From the NCBI GenBank assembly GCA_019415925.1, contig DXYG01000005.1:1-62224 (forward strand): a stretch of 62,224 bases of DNA, given 5' to 3'. Shown here piece by piece: positions 1 through 7,692 of this stretch (position 1 is its first letter; each line of letters opens with the position of its first letter). A program made the position numbers and the translations under genes. Below the pieces are notes generated by a model. That model ran no database searches and was not told the DNA's origin. It saw only the letters and a program-made list of their open reading frames with translations. Source of the stretch: Clostridiales bacterium (GTDB lineage: Bacteria; Bacillota; Clostridia; Oscillospirales; Acutalibacteraceae).

Positions 1-53
1 ACCGAAATTTTTAATTTTTTTTGCGAGTCAACTCACCGCTAAATTATGGTTTA
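1..53. repeat. Right end of a TIR-bounded dispersed element (cut by window start)
   Basis: The segment ends in AAATTATGGTTTA (41-53), the terminal inverted repeat found at 17933-17945 and 36027-36039. Its inner part is the near-exact reverse complement of 4841-4896, so this is one end of an element whose body lies before the window. See the complete copies at 4841-5090, 17586-17945 and 35747-36039. Confidence 0.7.
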
Positions 54-73
54 GCAAACGTAATAAAACAATA

Positions 74-103
74 ACGGTACAGTCAAACCTTCGACTGTAC
101 CGT
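74..103. terminator. Bidirectional intrinsic terminator
   Basis: A perfect 11-bp stem (ACGGTACAGTC at 74-84 with GACTGTACCGT at 93-103) has an 8-nt loop. It is followed by a T-run on the plus strand and by T-rich sequence on the minus strand. It lies 20 bp downstream of the antiporter stop codon and probably ends that minus-strand transcript. Confidence 0.75.
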
Positions 104-123
104 CTTTTATTATCGACAATATG

Positions 124-1416
124 TTATTCTTCGTTATTATCCTGAAACTGGTCTGCTGTTATATTTGCTGTTGCGCCGATTGACTCCTGCGGATAAACCT
201 TTTCTTTTTCCTCATGTGCACTCAAAGCATTTGCAGGCTTTTTGTCGGGCCATTTTGTGTAAATCAGCTTGAGCAGAATCGGAGTTGCAAGTGATGAAAC
301 GATAATGAGAATGATTACGGGAGTGAAAAATTCGGGCGACATAAGTCCCGTATCAAGTCCCTTTTTGGCTACAATCAGTCCGACCTCTCCCCTGTTCATC
401 ATACCGACGCCGATTTTAAGCGAGTCGGTTGTGTTGAATCTGCAAAGCCTTGCCGTACCGCCGCAGCCGAGCACCTTTGTGACAAGCGCAACGGCAACGA
501 GCGCAATTGAAAACCACAGCATAGACATATCAAAATTATCAAAGCTTGTCTGAAGTCCGATGCTTGCAAAGAAAACAGGCCCGAAAATCATATAGGAGCT
601 TACGTCCATTTTTCTTTCAATATAGGGCGAATCCTTGATATTACAGAGGATAATACCTGCAACGTATGCGCCTGTAATGTCGGCAATTCCGAAAAATTCT
701 TCTGCGCAATATGCACACGCAAAGCAGAGCGCAAGTCCGAAAATCGGGATTCTTCTTGAATGAGGCCAGCGTTTGTCGAGCCACTTGAACAGAAAATACA
801 AAGCAAAGCCGAGCACAACTGCAAGTGCAAAGAAAATAACAATATTAATGCAAACACTGAGCGGCTGAACCTTCGGGTCCTTGAAGCCGATTACGACGGT
901 AAGCAGAACAATGCCGATTACGTCGTCGATAACTGCCGCCGAAAGAATTGTAGTAGCTACCTTGCCTTTAAGGTGTCCCATTTCTTTAAGTGCCTGAACA
1001 GTGATACTTACCGAGGTTGCGGCAAGAATTGTACCGACAAAAATCGCCTCAAGCATCTGCGTTCCAGGCTCGCCAAAGCCGAATGCAAGGTAAATTGCCG
1101 CACCGCCGAGTATTGATACGACAACGCCCGCCAGCGCAATCATAAACGACACAAAGCCCGTTTTGACAAGCTCCTTCAAATCTGTTCCCAGACCAGCCGC
1201 AAACATAAGAAGCACAACGCCGATTTCAGCCATACCCGAAATAAAATCATCGTACTGTACGAAGTTAAGCAGGCAAGGTCCTACGATAAGTCCAGCGATA
1301 ATCTCGCCGACAACCTGAGGGCCGTGAAGCTTGCGCACAACAAGTCCGCAAAGCTTTGCCGCAATCAGAATTATGGCGAGGTTTTTTAAAATCTCAAGCG
1401 TTTCCACAAAATACAC
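124..1416 (-). CDS. Cation/proton antiporter, CPA2 (Kef/NapA) family
   Basis: A 430-residue integral membrane protein with about 12-13 hydrophobic segments and a short hydrophilic acidic C-terminal tail (about 395-430). It lacks the C-terminal TrkA-N (RCK) domain of KefB/KefC. The double-aspartate motif AAVIDDVIGI (about residue 160), which binds the transported cation in NapA-type CPA2 antiporters, is present, as is the family motif MMNRGEVGLI late in the membrane domain. It probably exchanges Na+ or K+ for H+ across the cytoplasmic membrane; the ion cannot be told from sequence. It is monocistronic, with a terminator just downstream and folA convergently placed in its own operon upstream. 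Confidence 0.85.
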   Translation of the reverse strand: MYFVETLEILKNLAIILIAAKLCGLVVRKLHGPQVVGEIIAGLIVGPCLLNFVQYDDFISGMAEIGVVLLMFAAGLGTDLKELVKTGFVSFMIALAGVVVSILGGAAIYLAFGFGEPGTQMLEAIFVGTILAATSVSITVQALKEMGHLKGKVATTILSAAVIDDVIGIVLLTVVIGFKDPKVQPLSVCINIVIFFALAVVLGFALYFLFKWLDKRWPHSRRIPIFGLALCFACAYCAEEFFGIADITGAYVAGIILCNIKDSPYIERKMDVSSYMIFGPVFFASIGLQTSFDNFDMSMLWFSIALVAVALVTKVLGCGGTARLCRFNTTDSLKIGVGMMNRGEVGLIVAKKGLDTGLMSPEFFTPVIILIIVSSLATPILLKLIYTKWPDKKPANALSAHEEKEKVYPQESIGATANITADQFQDNNEE

Positions 1417-1570
1417 CTCATTCTTTGGATTGCCTTTTCAAGCATTTTTAAACCATTAATATTTTAGCACGAAACGGACAAAATTCAACGCAAAGAAATG
1501 TCATTTGACAATTTCTATGTATTCACCAAAACGCTTTAATTATGATAAAAAAATATATAAATAAATAAAA

Positions 1571-1601
1571 AGCCGAAATTGCGTTAATAGCAACTTCGGC
1601 T
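1571..1601 (-). terminator. Intrinsic terminator of the folate operon
   Basis: Hairpin AGCCGAA-TTGC / GCAA-TTCGGCT with one mismatch. On the minus strand it is followed by TTTTTATTTATTT. It starts only 5 bp after the folA stop codon. Confidence 0.8.
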
Positions 1602-1605
1602 GTTT

Positions 1606-2121
1606 TCACAACAATATGTCAGACGTTTTCGGTTTGGTGTTTTTGTATTCGCAAAAGCAGAATTCAATTCCGTTATATACTTGTGTTTCGCCCCTAAAGG
1701 TCATTTCCCAGTTTTCGGATAAATCGAGGTTTTTGAAAAATCTGTTTGCAGGCTTTTCTGCATTTACCTTTGTGATATACGCTGTACTGCAATACGGCAA
1801 AAGCAGTCTGTAAATCTGCTCGCCGCCTATGACAAATAATTCGTCGCTGTCATAGCCTTTTATTTTTTCAAAAAGGCTTATTAAATCTTTGCAGACAATA
1901 AAGTCATTTTCCTTAAGGCTTGTACTTAAAACAATATTTCTTCTGTTTGCAAGAGGCTTTTGCTCGGGCAGTGACAGCAGGGTGTTTCTGCCCATAATCA
2001 CAGTTTTTCCGACAGTCTTTTCTTTAAAAAAATGCAAATCTTGCGGAATATGAAACAGAAGTCTGTTATCAATTCCTATTCCCCAGTTGCTGTCAACAGC
2101 CGCAATGCAATTCATAATCAC
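1606..2121 (-). CDS. folA: Dihydrofolate reductase
   Basis: A 171-residue enzyme of usual DHFR length that reduces dihydrofolate to tetrahydrofolate with NADPH. The N-terminal core CIAAVDSNWGIG, the catalytic acid Asp28 in HIPQDLHFF, VIMGRNT (cofactor loop) and FVIGGEQIY (NADPH-binding GG) are all present. The Trp next to the active-site loop in E. coli DHFR (Trp22 in PWNLP) is replaced by Phe23 here (LLFHIP). It is the last gene of the folate operon; its start overlaps the folB-folK stop by 4 bp (ATGA type), implying translational coupling. Expression should follow the THF riboswitch upstream of folE. Confidence 0.95.
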   Translation of the reverse strand: MIMNCIAAVDSNWGIGIDNRLLFHIPQDLHFFKEKTVGKTVIMGRNTLLSLPEQKPLANRRNIVLSTSLKENDFIVCKDLISLFEKIKGYDSDELFVIGGEQIYRLLLPYCSTAYITKVNAEKPANRFFKNLDLSENWEMTFRGETQVYNGIEFCFCEYKNTKPKTSDILL

Positions 2122-2933
2122 TCACCTTTATTTACCTGTTCAAGCAGTTCGGACACATTCATTTTCCTGATTGGATGAATCAGATACGGCTCTATCTGCG
2201 CAAGCGGCTCTAAAACAAATGCTCGTTTGTGCATTTCGGGGTGCGGAATTTTTAAATCATCGGTAAAAAGCACTTCGTCGTCATACATCAGAATGTCAAC
2301 GTCAAGCGTTCTTTCACCCCAGTGTCTTGTTCTCACTCTGCCGCAGAGCATTTCGGTATCGTTGCAGAACTTCAGCAGTTCACGTGGAGTCAGAATCGTC
2401 CTGATTTTTATTGCGCCGTTTAAAAAGTCGGGCTGGTCCTCAACTCCGTAAGGCTCGGTTTCGATATAGTCGGACCTGCAAACACCCTTGATATACGGAT
2501 TTTTCTCAATCTCGCTCCATACGGTATCGAGGTTTTTCTCACGGTCACCTAAGTTTGAGCCGATTGCAAGATAGCAGGTGTGCCATCCCCTTGTAACATT
2601 CAGCGACACGTCGTCAAAAGCTGTAGGAATGGGAGCGTGCGGCTTGTGAAGTGTCAGATTAAGCTCGTTAATTAAGGGATATTTAACTAAAATATCCTTA
2701 GCAAGGCTGTCTGCAAGGGTTTCGAGCAAATCATATCTGTTTTCCTTGCAGAAAGACACTATTTCACACGCAACGTCTGCATAATTGACCGTTCTGTTCA
2801 AATCATCGTTGCAAAGAGAAGTATCAAGATACATTTCACAGTCAACGCTGAAAGACTGTCCAAGCTCCTTTTCACTCTGCAAAACGCCGTGATAGCCGAA
2901 AAACTGAATTCCCTGCAAAGTTATTTTATCCAT
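2118..2933 (-). CDS. folB-folK: Bifunctional dihydroneopterin aldolase / HPPK fusion
   Basis: A 271-residue two-domain protein. Residues 1-116 match dihydroneopterin aldolase (LQGIQFFGYHGVLQSEK start; HKPHAPIP near the domain end), which makes 6-hydroxymethyl-dihydropterin. Residues about 119-271 match 6-hydroxymethyl-dihydropterin pyrophosphokinase: CYLAIGSNLGDRE, then RHWGERTLDVDILMYDD, which carries the Mg-ATP-binding Asp pair, and IPHPEMHKRAFVLEPL. The fusion joins two consecutive folate steps. The start overlaps the folP stop by 13 bp and the stop overlaps the folA start by 4 bp. Confidence 0.93.
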   Translation of the reverse strand: MDKITLQGIQFFGYHGVLQSEKELGQSFSVDCEMYLDTSLCNDDLNRTVNYADVACEIVSFCKENRYDLLETLADSLAKDILVKYPLINELNLTLHKPHAPIPTAFDDVSLNVTRGWHTCYLAIGSNLGDREKNLDTVWSEIEKNPYIKGVCRSDYIETEPYGVEDQPDFLNGAIKIRTILTPRELLKFCNDTEMLCGRVRTRHWGERTLDVDILMYDDEVLFTDDLKIPHPEMHKRAFVLEPLAQIEPYLIHPIRKMNVSELLEQVNKGE

Positions 2934-3739
2934 TTTCTTTCCTCCAGAACGGATTTTGTCATTCGGATTGCGTCATAATTCTCGGAAATATCGTGAACAC
3001 GCACAAATGATGCACCTTTCATAACGCCGATTACCGTAGTTGCAACAGTACCGATTACACGCTCGTTTAATTCCCGGTCAAGAGTAAGACCGATTACCGA
3101 TTTTCTTGAGGTTGCGACCATTACCGGATAACCTAAAGCGCAAAGCTCGTCGGTGCAGTTGATTACCTGCAAATTCTGCTCACAGCTTTTTGCAAAGCCT
3201 ACTCCGCCGTCGAGTATTATATTCTCTTTTTTTATTCCTGCTCTTTCGGCATTTTCAAGGCTTTCCTTTATGTCAGCAATAAAGTCCTCAAAAAAGTTAT
3301 TATATTCGCTGTTCTTTCGATTGTGCATAAGGCAGTAAGGCAGGTCGGACTTTGCCACGACCTCAGCCATTTCGGAATCATACTTAAGTCCCCATATGTC
3401 GTTAATCAAATCGATTTGCCCAAAATTTGCCTTGATAACTCCGCTTTTGTAGCTGTCAAGCGACACAGGAACGTCAAAACGCTCACGGATTGCAGACAGA
3501 ATCGGAGCGACACGCTCAATCTCCTCCTCGTCCGAAATCTTAGTATGACCGGGCCTTGTCGATTCACCGCCCACGTCGATAATATCTGCACCCTGTGCAA
3601 TCATTTCTTCGGCGTGATACAAAGCCTTGTCAAAGCTGTTAAAATTTCCGCCGTCGGAAAACGAGTCGGGAGTCACGTTTAAAATTCCCATAATATACAC
3701 ATTATTTTTTACGTCAAATTCTTTATTTCTTATTATCAT
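2921..3739 (-). CDS. folP: Dihydropteroate synthase
   Basis: A 272-residue TIM-barrel enzyme that condenses hydroxymethyl-dihydropterin pyrophosphate with p-aminobenzoate; it is the sulfonamide target. The diagnostic motifs MGILNVTPDSFSDGG (about 17-31) and DVGGESTRPG (about 56-65) are intact, as are LDGGVGFAK and the C-terminal RVHD motif. It sits between the HD-domain gene (4-bp overlap) and folB-folK (13-bp overlap) in the folate operon. Confidence 0.95.
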   Translation of the reverse strand: MIIRNKEFDVKNNVYIMGILNVTPDSFSDGGNFNSFDKALYHAEEMIAQGADIIDVGGESTRPGHTKISDEEEIERVAPILSAIRERFDVPVSLDSYKSGVIKANFGQIDLINDIWGLKYDSEMAEVVAKSDLPYCLMHNRKNSEYNNFFEDFIADIKESLENAERAGIKKENIILDGGVGFAKSCEQNLQVINCTDELCALGYPVMVATSRKSVIGLTLDRELNERVIGTVATTVIGVMKGASFVRVHDISENYDAIRMTKSVLEERKWIK

Positions 3740-4212
3740 ACGGTTACTCCCTCGTTCTTTTTATTTTCGCTCCAGTAACATTCTTCATACGCCTGGCAGG
3801 CAAAGCAGTTACGGCTTAACCTGTCGGCAGTTCTGAGCAAAGAGCAAAGCTCGCTTGATTTTTCGCTGTCGTTGTGATGCAAAACTGCATTAATTATTTC
3901 GTCGGTTTCCGCTTTGTCAAAATCACATTCTTCTAAAATCTTACCCGCAATTTCTGCACTTTCCGCTGCGTGGTCACTATGCAGACGGTAAGCTCTTGCC
4001 CTGCCTATGTCGTGAAGCAGAGCAGAAGCGTAGATTATTTCTTTATTAATGTCAATATTGTTTTCAAGGGCGTTTATACGCATAATTCTTGCAACGCTGA
4101 GCAGATGCTCAATACCGTGTCCGCAAAAAATACGCTCTTTTTCAGCCTCGTCTATCTCCTGCATACAACTGCGAAAAAGGCTGTTTTTCAGAATTTTATT
4201 TACCCGAATCAA
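3736..4212 (-). CDS. HD-domain phosphohydrolase-like protein in the folate operon
   Basis: A 158-residue HD-superfamily protein. The metal-binding pattern is complete: HGIEH (about 30), LLHDIGR with the HD pair (about 66), HSDHA, LHH and a late TADR Asp. A Cys-rich tail (RNCFACQAYEEC) follows. Proteins of this superfamily hydrolyse phosphate esters of nucleotides or related compounds. The gene overlaps folE upstream and folP downstream by 4 bp each, so it is co-translated with folate enzymes. No Nudix FolQ gene for dihydroneopterin triphosphate is seen in the operon, so this protein is a candidate for that step or for a related repair role; this is inference from position only. Confidence 0.8.
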   Translation of the reverse strand: MIRVNKILKNSLFRSCMQEIDEAEKERIFCGHGIEHLLSVARIMRINALENNIDINKEIIYASALLHDIGRARAYRLHSDHAAESAEIAGKILEECDFDKAETDEIINAVLHHNDSEKSSELCSLLRTADRLSRNCFACQAYEECYWSENKKNEGVTV

Positions 4213-4766
4213 AGCTTTATTAACTCCTGTATATTTTTCTGCATTTGCAGATTATCCTTAAATTCTCCTCTTGTTGCTACCGTAACAGTTTTACTTCCGA
4301 TTTTCTTGATTCCCCTCATCGTCATACAGGTATGCTCGGCTTCGACAATTACGAACACGCCTTTAGGCGAAAGCTCGTTATCAATTGCGTCTGCAATCTG
4401 ATTAGTCATCTGCTCCTGAATTTGCAGACGTCTTGCGAAGGTTTCGACAACACGAGCAAGCTTGCTTAGCCCTACAACCTTTCCGTTCGGAATGTAGGCA
4501 ATATGCACCTTACCGAAGAAAGGCAACATATGATGCTCGCAAAGCGAGTGGAAGGTAATGTCCTTTTCAAGCACAACCTCTGCATTTTCTGCGGTAAAAA
4601 CCTTTGAAAGGTGAGTTTTTGCGCTGTCGTTATAGCCTGAGGTTAATTCAGCGTACATTCTTGCCACACGCTGAGGAGTCTCACGCAGTCCCTCACGCTC
4701 GGGATTCTCTCCTATAGCCTCTAAAATCATAGTGACTGCTTTTTGTATTTTTTCTTCGTCAACCAT
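4209..4766 (-). CDS. folE: GTP cyclohydrolase I (type IA)
   Basis: A 185-residue enzyme that opens the pathway by converting GTP to 7,8-dihydroneopterin triphosphate. Motifs include GENPEREGLRETPQRVARMY, the zinc site SLCEHHMLPF (Cys and His ligands), GKVVGLSKLARVVE, and LQIQEQMTNQIADAI followed by the second Cys region TCMTMRGI. It is the first gene of the operon. The leader is unusually long, about 540 nt from the promoter at 5337-5364, and holds a THF riboswitch, a terminator and a repeat element. A possible SD (AAAAGGAGCAAAGCT) precedes the ATG. Confidence 0.95.
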   Translation of the reverse strand: MVDEEKIQKAVTMILEAIGENPEREGLRETPQRVARMYAELTSGYNDSAKTHLSKVFTAENAEVVLEKDITFHSLCEHHMLPFFGKVHIAYIPNGKVVGLSKLARVVETFARRLQIQEQMTNQIADAIDNELSPKGVFVIVEAEHTCMTMRGIKKIGSKTVTVATRGEFKDNLQMQKNIQELIKL

Positions 4767-4840
4767 AGCTTTGCTCCTTTTGAAAATTCGGGTATATTAT
4801 TCCTTTCACTCAGCCTTAAATTAAGGCTTGATTAATGCTA

Positions 4841-5090
4841 TAAACTATAATTTAGCGGTGAGTTTACTCGCAAAAAAAATTAAAAATTTCGGTCAAGCCT
4901 TTTTAAAGGCTTGCGGGTGTGGGCAGAGCCCACAAAAAGATTGCATTGCAAAATGCAGGAGGGTAGGCAAAACAGTCCGGTGGACTGTTTTGCTGTAGGG
5001 AACCCACTAAAGGGGTTCCCTATGGCGAACACAGTTCGCCGCTACAATCATTAATTTTGCCCGTCGAGGCACTCGACAAATTATCGTTTA
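4841..5090. mobile_element. 250-bp TIR-bounded element (MITE-like) in the folE leader
   Basis: It is bounded by TAAACTATAATTT (4841-4853) and AAATTATCGTTTA (5078-5090), imperfect inverted repeats of each other that begin and end in TA. The interior is a chain of small palindromes: GGTGTGGGCAGAGCCCAC, GGGAACCCACTAAAGGGGTTCCC, GGCGAACACAGTTCGCC and GTCGAGGCACTCGAC. Several recur in the other copies at 17586-17945 and 35747-36039. It has no coding capacity. It lies between the riboswitch terminator and folE, so it is transcribed as part of the folate mRNA leader. Confidence 0.7.
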
Positions 5091-5140
5091 GTTTACTAAA
5101 AGGGATAACCATATAGTCTATTATTTCCCTAAATGCTGTT

Positions 5141-5168
5141 AAAAAACGGGATAGCATAAGCTATCCCG
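5141..5168 (-). terminator. Riboswitch-controlled intrinsic terminator of the folate operon
   Basis: Perfect 9-bp stem CGGGATAGC / GCTATCCCG with a 4-nt loop, followed by six T on the minus strand. The 5' arm can instead pair with ATCCCG in the 3' strand of the aptamer (plus positions 5212-5217). This gives mutually exclusive antiterminator and terminator folds, the usual layout of a riboswitch that turns transcription off when ligand binds. Confidence 0.8.
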
Positions 5169-5206
5169 TGTTAAAATCAAAATAAAATAAATTATTCAGA
5201 ACGATT

Positions 5207-5307
5207 GCCAGCGGGATGCAAAACCTGTACCGCAGAGGATTTCCTCTTTCGTTTCTGCGACAACTCCCCGTCCGCAGAACACTTCACGCACAGATTTCTA
5301 CTCTGTG
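5207..5307 (-). promoter_or_regulatory. Tetrahydrofolate (THF, folT-type) riboswitch aptamer
   Basis: Read on the minus strand it follows the known THF-riboswitch layout: AGAGTAG, GCGTGAAGTG, a perfect P3 stem (TTCTGCG/CGCAGAA), ACGAA after P3, the P4 hairpin AGAGGAAATCCTCT, CGGTACAGG pairing back as P2, and GCATCCCGC at the 3' end. The P3 loop CGGGGAG can form the expected pseudoknot with the 3' TCCCG. The outer P1 helix is short. A strong promoter lies 30 bp upstream and a terminator 40 bp downstream. It should lower expression of folE through folA when reduced folates are plentiful. Confidence 0.88.
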
Positions 5308-5336
5308 AATATTACTAACAATTTTGTTGTACTTAA

Positions 5337-5364
5337 ATTATAGCACTCATAATTTATTTGTCAA
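5337..5364 (-). promoter_or_regulatory. Sigma-A promoter of the folate operon
   Basis: Minus-strand TTGACA (5364-5359), 16-bp spacer and TATAAT (5342-5337). Both hexamers are consensus. It starts 8 bp after the ribU stop, so the folate operon is transcribed independently of ribU. Confidence 0.8.
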
Positions 5365-5371
5365 TACAAAC

Positions 5372-6082
5372 TTAAAATACGCCGTTCATAATGAGAATTA
5401 CAAGCACACAGGTGAGGATAATAATTCCTGCAACAACTACTGCGCCGATGATTGAATTCTTTTTGCTCTTCTCTTCAAAGGTCTGTTTCGGAATGAGATT
5501 AGCTTTTTGCAGAGCCTCAATTGCAAATCTGAAAATGAACAGTGCAATTCCTCCGTTAAGTCCTGCCTTGAGCAGATTGAACGGAATAAATACCGGAATA
5601 ATCATTTCAACAACAGCCTCTCTCGGAATTCCCTGATAAATCGGCGTGAGAATGTAGTTCCACAGCACCATTGCAACCGTCATAAGTACTGCACCGATGA
5701 TGATTCCGACAATTGCGCCCGACGTTGTCTTTTTCTTCTTGTAGGCAAATGCGGCAGGGCATACAAGGCAGATTGTCGCAAGCACGTTCATAATACAGCC
5801 GATAGGTCCTGTTGTGCTGAACGTCACCATTTCGACAAGGCAGATTACAACCGACATAATAAGTCCGGACAGCGGTCCGAAAATGTATGCGCCAATGAGG
5901 ATAACTGCGCTCTTGAACTCCAAGTCAAGGTACGGTGCGGCAGGAATAATCGGGATTCTGCACACAAATACCACAACGTAAGCCATTGCGGCTATCAGAG
6001 CCATAATTACCATTTTCTTAACTCTGTACGAGCTTTCGGCTGGGTTTACTACCTTTGTTTGTTTTTCTTTTGTGTTTACCAT
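5372..6082 (-). CDS. ribU: Riboflavin ECF transporter S component
   Basis: A 236-residue membrane protein with about six hydrophobic segments that binds riboflavin in ECF-type uptake. The family signature AAPYLDLEFKSAVILIGAYIFGP, which resembles the LxxDFSxxPALIGxxxFGP region of RibU, is present. The start at 6082 is chosen because AGGAGG lies 7 nt upstream (minus strand). The frame stays open upstream to 6214, but that extension runs through the riboswitch terminator at 6160-6184 and is unlikely to be translated. The FMN riboswitch directly upstream supports riboflavin as substrate. The energising EcfAA'T module is not in this window. Confidence 0.9.
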   Translation of the reverse strand: MVNTKEKQTKVVNPAESSYRVKKMVIMALIAAMAYVVVFVCRIPIIPAAPYLDLEFKSAVILIGAYIFGPLSGLIMSVVICLVEMVTFSTTGPIGCIMNVLATICLVCPAAFAYKKKKTTSGAIVGIIIGAVLMTVAMVLWNYILTPIYQGIPREAVVEMIIPVFIPFNLLKAGLNGGIALFIFRFAIEALQKANLIPKQTFEEKSKKNSIIGAVVVAGIIILTCVLVILIMNGVF

Positions 6083-6150
6083 AAAAATCCTCCTAAACAT
6101 ATTTGTTTTCTTGCGGATAATATCCGCCCCTACAAATCGGCTGTCGAGGA

Positions 6151-6184
6151 AAATAAAAAAAGCTCCGCAGTATCTGCGAAGCTT
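6151..6184 (-). terminator. Terminator of the FMN riboswitch
   Basis: Stem AGCTTCGCAG / CTGCGGAGCT with a short loop, followed by TTTTTTTATTTT on the minus strand. It lies between the FMN aptamer and the ribU start, so it acts as the expression platform: FMN binding should favour termination. Confidence 0.8.
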
Positions 6185-6240
6185 TCCGATAAAACAACTC
6201 AAGATATTCCGCAATTAAAACTGCGAAACAAAAGCTGATT

Positions 6241-6350
6241 CTTCTCGTATCCGGACTTTAACCGTCGGTGTCTGAATTTCACAGACTCGGCAAGCATTGC
6301 TTGTTCGCGGACTATAACCGCCGGTGGAGAATTTCACTCCGCCCCGAAGA
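6241..6350 (-). promoter_or_regulatory. FMN riboswitch (RFN element)
   Basis: The minus strand carries the conserved RFN blocks in order: CTTCGGGGCGGAGTGAAATT, CTCCACCGGCGGTTATAG, CCGCGA, a variable hairpin GCAATGCTTGC, GAGTCTGTGAAATTCAGA, CACCGACGGTTAAAGTCCGGAT, and the closing CGAGAAG. It lies between its own promoter and ribU and is followed by an intrinsic terminator. It controls ribU in response to FMN. Confidence 0.95.
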
Positions 6351-6364
6351 CAACCGTTAATATT

Positions 6365-6392
6365 ATTATATATCGTATTTATTATTTGTCAA
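6365..6392 (-). promoter_or_regulatory. Promoter of the ribU transcript
   Basis: Minus-strand TTGACA (6392-6387), 16-bp spacer and TATAAT (6370-6365), directly upstream of the FMN aptamer and 8 bp after the stop codon of the gene at 6401-7192. Confidence 0.78.
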
Positions 6393-6400
6393 CCGTAGTT

Positions 6401-7192
6401 TTATGAATTCTTCAAATTTGTAGCCTTTGAAACATTCCTCTTTTTCGGCTTTTCGGGCTTGACTGTCTTGCCCTTGTATTTACGAGCCGCTTTTGACGCT
6501 TTTTTAAGGTCGTCGTCAAAATACTCAAAAAGGCTTTCAAATTCTTCATTAGAAAGACTGTTTAAAACTACAACAGTAATGATTGAGCGTGTGTCAACGT
6601 CGCCGTTGCCGTACTGTAAGTTGAATACGCCTGCAAACTTTTCAAGCTCGGGCTTTGACGCTCTTTTTATGTATGTTGCTACTCTGGGCGCAATATGCTC
6701 CTTCGCAAAGGTTGCGCCTCTGAACGGGAAGTAGCAGTCCTCTTCGTTCTTGATTTCATCTCTAAGCTCAGGGAAATATGTTACAAAACGCTTTGCAAGG
6801 AATTTCGGAGTAGCTGTTCCGTCGTCGTCCTTCTTCTTTTTCTGCTTAACCTGCTTTGCACGCTTGATTGCAACTGCACCCGAAACGCCCTCTACAAAGT
6901 CGTTTGCAATACTCTCAGCGTCCTTCTGCTCTGCAAATTCATCGTCATAAAGCCACGTTGCAAGAGTTTTCCACTCGTTGTCGGGACCGTCCTCTGTCAT
7001 TGTGCAGGAACGGAGCACCATCTGCTGTTTATCCTTGAAGTACACAACAGAATATGCAAGATTCTCACTTGTAAAAAGCGCAACAAGCTCGTTTTCGTTA
7101 TCCGTTGCAACCTTCTGCTTTGTATAGCCTGTTTTAACAAGCTCTGCTTCAACTTTGCCTACTATTAAATCAAATGCCTTTTTATATTCCAA
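6401..7192 (-). CDS. Protein of unknown function, 263 aa
   Basis: I do not recognise a named family. The protein is soluble and charged. An N-terminal domain (about 1-105) is followed by a Lys-rich linker (KRAKQVKQKKKKDDD, about 115-130), a C-terminal domain (about 133-240) and a basic Lys/Pro tail (KGKTVKPEKPKKRN). No signal peptide or membrane segment is seen. The start is TTG at 7192 with GAGAGGAAG upstream; no ATG is available nearby. Codon use resembles the neighbours, which supports a real gene. The basic tail would be compatible with nucleic-acid or ribosome contact, but that is only a guess. It is monocistronic. Confidence 0.7.
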   Translation of the reverse strand: MEYKKAFDLIVGKVEAELVKTGYTKQKVATDNENELVALFTSENLAYSVVYFKDKQQMVLRSCTMTEDGPDNEWKTLATWLYDDEFAEQKDAESIANDFVEGVSGAVAIKRAKQVKQKKKKDDDGTATPKFLAKRFVTYFPELRDEIKNEEDCYFPFRGATFAKEHIAPRVATYIKRASKPELEKFAGVFNLQYGNGDVDTRSIITVVVLNSLSNEEFESLFEYFDDDLKKASKAARKYKGKTVKPEKPKKRNVSKATNLKNS

Positions 7193-7282
7193 CGTAATCT
7201 TCCTCTCGGATTAGTCTATGATTGTCATTATACAATTAATTATACCATTTGTCAAAGGATATAACAGTATTAGTTTTATAAA

Positions 7283-7675
7283 TTATGATACGTGGAGATT
7301 TTCTTTAAGTGCTTTTTGAAGCACCTGTGAAAAATTAATGTTTTGTTCTTCTGCTAATGTATTAAGCCATTCGGGAATAGTCAGCGTTTTCTTAACGGAT
7401 TTTGAGCTTGTGCGCTTAAGGTATTCTATGGGGTCAAATTCTACAAGAACAATCTGCTCATTTTCAGCAGTCCTTATGCCTGTAATATCACTCGCTTCAG
7501 GGTAATTAAATCCCTTGCTTTCCGTTTCCAGCCAAAGTCCCATAGCTTCCTGAGCCATTTCATATGCTTCCGATACGCTGTCGCCCTCGGTAAAACAACC
7601 GGGCAAATCGGGAAATTTTACCCAATATCCGTTTTCTTCTTTTGTAAACACAGCGGGATAAAATATTTTTTTCAT
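7283..7675 (-). CDS. hicB: HicB-type antitoxin
   Basis: A 130-residue antitoxin. Residues about 1-50 form the degraded RNase-H-like HicB fold (FYPAVFTKEENGYWVKFPDLPGCFTEGDS, family motif FPDLPG). The C-terminal part (SVKKTLTIPEWLNTLAEEQNINFSQVLQKAL) looks like a ribbon-helix-helix DNA-binding domain for autoregulation. The start at 7675 is chosen over 7690 because GGAG lies 9 nt upstream. It follows hicA by 17 bp and should neutralise that toxin. Confidence 0.88.
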   Translation of the reverse strand: MKKIFYPAVFTKEENGYWVKFPDLPGCFTEGDSVSEAYEMAQEAMGLWLETESKGFNYPEASDITGIRTAENEQIVLVEFDPIEYLKRTSSKSVKKTLTIPEWLNTLAEEQNINFSQVLQKALKENLHVS

Positions 7676-7692
7676 AACACAACACTCCATAT

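Noticed and set aside
6083..6214. N-terminal extension of ribU to 6214
   Set aside because: The extension runs through the riboswitch terminator; AGGAGG at 6082 defines the start.
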